From JAAOII01 sp965207945 (lineage in GTDB: Bacteria > Pseudomonadota > Gammaproteobacteria > CBDBNL01 > JAAOII01), in assembly GCA_965207945.1 (NCBI GenBank), contig OZ242303.1, forward strand, positions 744,001-808,000: a stretch of 64,000 nt of DNA. Direction: 5' to 3'. The position numbers and the translations under genes were made by a program. Each line of letters begins with the position of its first letter. The first letter of the stretch is position 1. Below, one piece after another: positions 60,807-64,000 of this stretch. The notes under the pieces were generated by a model. The model saw only the letters and a list, made by a program, of their open reading frames with translations, was not told the origin of the DNA and searched no databases.

Positions 60807-62133
60807 AATAAATCTCCTTGTTGTTGGTTAATAATGTGTGATACGCTGCTTGCCTGCCTTCAGCAACTGCGTTCACTACTTCCTTGCCGCCGTTAACACA
60901 ATCGCCACCAGCGTATAGTTTATCCACGTTGGTTTGCATCTTGTTATTAACTGCCACAGTGCCGTTATCATTTAATTTCAGGGCTGGGAATATTTCCTGT
61001 AGAGGATGTTTTTGTTGCCCAGTGGCAAACACTAACAAATCACCATTGATTTCTTTGCTGCCGTCTGGTGTTTCAAAGCTTATGGAAGCAAAGTCGCCTT
61101 TGCTGCTGCCTTGAATTGCAACTGGTTTATGATTAGGTAAAAACTCAACGCCTAATGACTTAGCATATTTCAGCTCATGGGCATAGCCGCTCATCACGTC
61201 TGTGCCGCGTCTATAAGCCATTATCACTTTGGTAACTCCACACAACGCCAGTTCTTGGGCTATATCCAGAGCGGTGTTGCCGCCGCCCACAACTATTGCG
61301 CTGCGAACTCCTGATATTGTGGCAAAGTTTTTCTGTTTGAGTTCGGCTATCAGGGGTAGGGCGCCATATACCTTGCCTATACCATCTGCCTTTAGGGCAA
61401 AGCTGTCAGCTCCTAGTCCGCTGCCGATAAAAACTGCATCGTAATCTTGTAATAAATCTGCAGTGGCAATATTTTTGCCAACATCCATTCCATTTTTTAT
61501 TGTAACGCCTAAGTTTTTTATGAACTCAACTTCAGACATGCTCTCTTCATAAGATAACTTGTAAGGGGCTATGCCATAAGTATTTAATCCGCCGCCTTCT
61601 TCATCTTTTTCGTAAATATCAGCGTTGCCTCCATTCAGTGCGATATACGCAGCAAACGATAATGAGGCGGGTCCACCGCCTATAGCAGCAACCTTAATGT
61701 TTTGCGTGCTTAGTGCTGGATTATTTTGTTTATCGCCACCATTTTTTGATGACAGCAAGGATTCCACCTGTTGTTTCGCATCTTTCTTGTAAAAATCATC
61801 CAAGCCATATTTTTGCAAGTCGCCAATACGGATGGGCGGGTCTTCTTGGTTGTTATAAACACATGCGCCCTCGCATAGCACTTCCACTGGACATACTGTG
61901 GCGCATGAATAGCCAAGAATGTTAGAAGCAAGAATGGATTGGGCAGAGCCATCAAGGTCATCGTTGGCTATGCGGGAGATAAATTGGGGGATATTTATAC
62001 TTGTAGGACAAGCATGAATACATGGGGCATCATAACAGTTGATGCAGCGATTAGCTTCGGTTATTGCGTTCTCTTTACTTAGTAAAGGGTGTCGCGTCTT
62101 ATATAAGGTATTGTGTAAGTCGTCTTGTGACAT
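60787..62133 (-). CDS. preT: NAD-dependent dihydropyrimidine dehydrogenase, subunit PreT
   Basis: PreT is the flavoprotein subunit that takes electrons from NADH and passes them to PreA. The 448-residue protein has an N-terminal Cys-rich domain (CINCYDAPCIHACPTSINIP, CATVCPVEVLCEGACV; about residues 32-90) of the glutamate-synthase small-subunit type. An FAD-binding fold follows (AAIGGGPASLSFA, about 149) and an NAD-binding fold (VVGGGNTALDIA, about 281), ending with the FAD-closing YAGGDCVNGGKEVVNAVAEG. Its end overlaps the start of preA. Confidence 0.95.
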   Translation of the reverse strand: MSQDDLHNTLYKTRHPLLSKENAITEANRCINCYDAPCIHACPTSINIPQFISRIANDDLDGSAQSILASNILGYSCATVCPVEVLCEGACVYNNQEDPPIRIGDLQKYGLDDFYKKDAKQQVESLLSSKNGGDKQNNPALSTQNIKVAAIGGGPASLSFAAYIALNGGNADIYEKDEEGGGLNTYGIAPYKLSYEESMSEVEFIKNLGVTIKNGMDVGKNIATADLLQDYDAVFIGSGLGADSFALKADGIGKVYGALPLIAELKQKNFATISGVRSAIVVGGGNTALDIAQELALCGVTKVIMAYRRGTDVMSGYAHELKYAKSLGVEFLPNHKPVAIQGSSKGDFASISFETPDGSKEINGDLLVFATGQQKHPLQEIFPALKLNDNGTVAVNNKMQTNVDKLYAGGDCVNGGKEVVNAVAEGRQAAYHTLLTNNKEIYYGRFSN

Positions 62134-62190
62134 TTCATCTACTCCTCTATGTTGTTACTACATTTTATTACATTTTTGTAATTCGTGTGA

Positions 62191-63057
62191 TTATATTTCG
62201 GTCATCTTATCGTAGGTTTCAGGTCTACGGTCACGGTAAAACTGCCACACCTTGCGAACTTCTTCAATCATATCCAAGTCAAGCTCAGATATAACTAAGG
62301 CATCTTTATCACGCGCCGCCATGTCAATAATATTGCCACGCGGGTCAACATGATAGCTGCTGCCGTAAAATTCGCCTATATTCCATGGTTCCTCTTTGCC
62401 AACCCTATTTATGCATCCCATAAAATAGCCATTGGCTACCGCATGGGCGGGCTGTTCCAGTTTCCACAAGTATTCGGACAAGCCGGCTACGGTGGCGGAA
62501 GGATTATAAACAATTTCAGCGCCATTTAATCCTAAGATTCTTGCGCCTTCGGGGAAGTGACGGTCGTAACATATATACACACCAATTTTTGCATATCTTG
62601 TTTGGAAAACAGGATAGCTTACATCGCCTGGCTTAAAGAAATATTTTTCCCAAAAACCACTTGTGTGGGGTATATGCTTTTTACGATATTTGCCGAGATA
62701 AGTGCCATCTGCGTCAACCACAGCTGCGGTGTTGTAATAAACACCTTGTTGCTCTTTCTCATAAACCGGTATAACCATAACCATTTCATATTTCTTTGCG
62801 TAAGGAATAAGTGCTTCAACCGTGGGTCCAGGCACTGGTTCCGCTGCATCATACCAACGGGCATCTTGCGAAGGGCAAAAATACGGTCCGTTGAATATTT
62901 CCTGCAAGCAGAGAATCTGTACGCCTTTTTTACCAGCGTCTTCTATGAAAGGTATGTGATGATCAAAAGCAGCCCGTTGTATTTCTGCAACGGGTTTGCT
63001 CTCGTCATTAATAGGGTTACGGCATTGAATTAATCCACTGATTACTTTTCTGCTCAT
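62191..63057 (-). CDS. Beta-ureidopropionase / N-carbamoyl-amidohydrolase (nitrilase family)
   Basis: The enzyme cleaves N-carbamoyl-beta-alanine to beta-alanine, CO2 and ammonia. The 288-residue nitrilase-fold protein has the catalytic triad: Glu in LCLQEIFNGPYFCP (about residues 49-62), Lys in KYRKKHIPHT (about 122-131) and Cys in VYICYDRHFPEGAR (about 156-169). It is followed by preT after a 57-base gap. Agmatine or putrescine amidase relatives are similar in fold, but operon context supports the pyrimidine route. Confidence 0.92.
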   Translation of the reverse strand: MSRKVISGLIQCRNPINDESKPVAEIQRAAFDHHIPFIEDAGKKGVQILCLQEIFNGPYFCPSQDARWYDAAEPVPGPTVEALIPYAKKYEMVMVIPVYEKEQQGVYYNTAAVVDADGTYLGKYRKKHIPHTSGFWEKYFFKPGDVSYPVFQTRYAKIGVYICYDRHFPEGARILGLNGAEIVYNPSATVAGLSEYLWKLEQPAHAVANGYFMGCINRVGKEEPWNIGEFYGSSYHVDPRGNIIDMAARDKDALVISELDLDMIEEVRKVWQFYRDRRPETYDKMTEI

Positions 63058-63094
63058 AGCTATTAATTAATTTGTAATTATTTGTTATTTCTAA

Positions 63095-64000
63095 TTATTT
63101 ATTGTTTCCCAAAATAGGACTCAACACTAAATAAAGGATAAACCCAAGGGTTGCTCCAGTAAACCAGCCATAGTTATATAGCCAGAAGAGACCGCTTTCT
63201 GAGCCAGCGCGAAAAGCCACCAAAGCCAGCACAGCAGGAACTAAGAAGGCAAGAATGCCAGCCCAGTTGTACTTGCCATACGCGCCAGATGTTTTGTAGA
63301 GCTCAATAACGTCTAAATTTTGCTTGCGCACTAAGTAGAAGTCGGCTATCATTACGCCAGCCACAGGACCAAGCAAACTGGAATAAGTTAATAGCCAGTT
63401 TGAATATAAGGATTCTAAGCTTACTTCTGATACTACCAAACCACTGCTTCTTAGTACTTCCCAGATTACCAAAATAGTTCCCACCATAGCGGTAAGAATA
63501 ACGCCACGTCTCATATTGATGATTTTGGGTGCTATGTTTTGGAAGTCGTTAGTGGGGGCAACCATGTTGGCAGCAGTATTGGTTGAGATAGTTGCTAAAA
63601 TTATAATAATCATTGCAATAATCACCCAGAAGGTGCTATCAATCTTGCCAATCATAGTAACAGGGTCAGATATTGTTTCACCAAATATGCTTAAAGAAGC
63701 CGAAGTCATCACAACTCCAAGAGCTGAGAACAAGAACATTGTTACGGGCAAGCCCAACATTTGTCCTATAGTATGGTCGCTTTGCGATTTGGAATATCTG
63801 GTAAAGTCCGGAATATTAAGCGCTAAGGTTGCCCAAAAGCCAACCATTGCAGTTAAGCCGCCTAAGAAGAAAGGCACAACTGAAGCGCCTTCTGGACGGT
63901 TTGGAGCTTGAGCGAAAACTGCCGCCATATCGGCTTTACCCCAACCCCAGAAGAGGAGAGCAATTCCAACTATGAGCAACAGAGGCGCAGCTACAGTTTC
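63095..64000 (-). CDS. Nucleobase:cation symporter-1 family transporter, partial
   Basis: The 3' part of the gene is in the window; the start lies to the right of 64000, and the frame is open through the edge. The protein has multiple membrane segments with the NCS1 feature ATLALNIPDFTRYSKSQSDH, a central NTAANMVAPTNDFQNIAPK stretch, and the last pair YLVRKQNLDVIELYKTSG. It probably imports uracil, thymine or a related nucleobase for the operon downstream. The substrate is inferred from context. Confidence 0.9.
   Translation of the reverse strand, partial: ETVAAPLLLIVGIALLFWGWGKADMAAVFAQAPNRPEGASVVPFFLGGLTAMVGFWATLALNIPDFTRYSKSQSDHTIGQMLGLPVTMFLFSALGVVMTSASLSIFGETISDPVTMIGKIDSTFWVIIAMIIIILATISTNTAANMVAPTNDFQNIAPKIINMRRGVILTAMVGTILVIWEVLRSSGLVVSEVSLESLYSNWLLTYSSLLGPVAGVMIADFYLVRKQNLDVIELYKTSGAYGKYNWAGILAFLVPAVLALVAFRAGSESGLFWLYNYGWFTGATLGFILYLVLSPILGNNK

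Noticed and set aside
1..64000. tRNA, rRNA or other structured RNA genes
   Set aside because: Read by eye on both strands I found no cloverleaf or rRNA-like sequence; a covariance-model search would be needed to exclude small RNAs.

Overview
This looks like a low-GC gammaproteobacterial chromosome segment. The evidence is the accD-folC gene pair near the left end, a proteobacterial-type copper nitrite reductase and a PreT/PreA pyrimidine-catabolic operon. This placement is an inference from gene content; no rRNA, tRNA or species marker was found. Most of the middle is accessory DNA that is clearly more AT-rich than the two ends.

Layout: (1) 1-5.7 kb: a partial lipoprotein gene, accD, folC with a low-complexity insert, a tandemly duplicated small exported protein (first copy broken by an internal deletion), and a nirK-type nitrite reductase with its own terminator. 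(2) 5.8-9.4 kb: clusters of a GC-rich palindromic interspersed repeat around a PD-(D/E)XK nuclease pair and an AlkD-like DNA alkylation repair gene. (3) 9.5-15.1 kb: a giant lipoprotein adhesin with three near-identical internal repeats and a GLUG-type C-terminal region. (4) 15.4-24.0 kb: a one-direction cluster of three DUF2589-like proteins, a large propeller-like protein, a zinc-ribbon metalloprotease-like protein, a peptidoglycan-binding endopeptidase, a membrane protein, a GTA-type holin and a DUF5675 protein. It resembles a lysis or export cassette attached to DUF2589 proteins and is the best candidate here for an undescribed system.

(5) 24.2-26.3 kb: a membrane protein and a secreted HNH nuclease. 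(6) 26.5-55.6 kb: a dense defence island. It holds an ImmA/IrrE-type regulator with a broken DUF4411 partner, SIR2-HerA, a KAP NTPase with a PIN-like protein, a zinc-ribbon/PH-like protein, two PD-(D/E)XK nucleases, a HEPN/Abi-C-like protein, an Eco57I-type methylase with a duplicated N-terminal domain and an SNF2/PLD helicase, a GmrSD-like DUF262/DUF1524 protein, a membrane M15 peptidase, and a patatin with two helical unknown proteins. (7) 55.6-56.6 kb: a short relic of the neighbouring aminotransferase gene, two small related membrane proteins and one more copy of the repeat. (8) 56.6-64.0 kb: a leftward operon for uptake and reductive breakdown of uracil/thymine (NCS1 transporter, beta-ureidopropionase, PreT, PreA, dihydropyrimidinase, class III aminotransferase).

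The repeats lie around the edges of the variable blocks and mark likely recombination points. All family names come from reading motifs by eye; no database search was possible.
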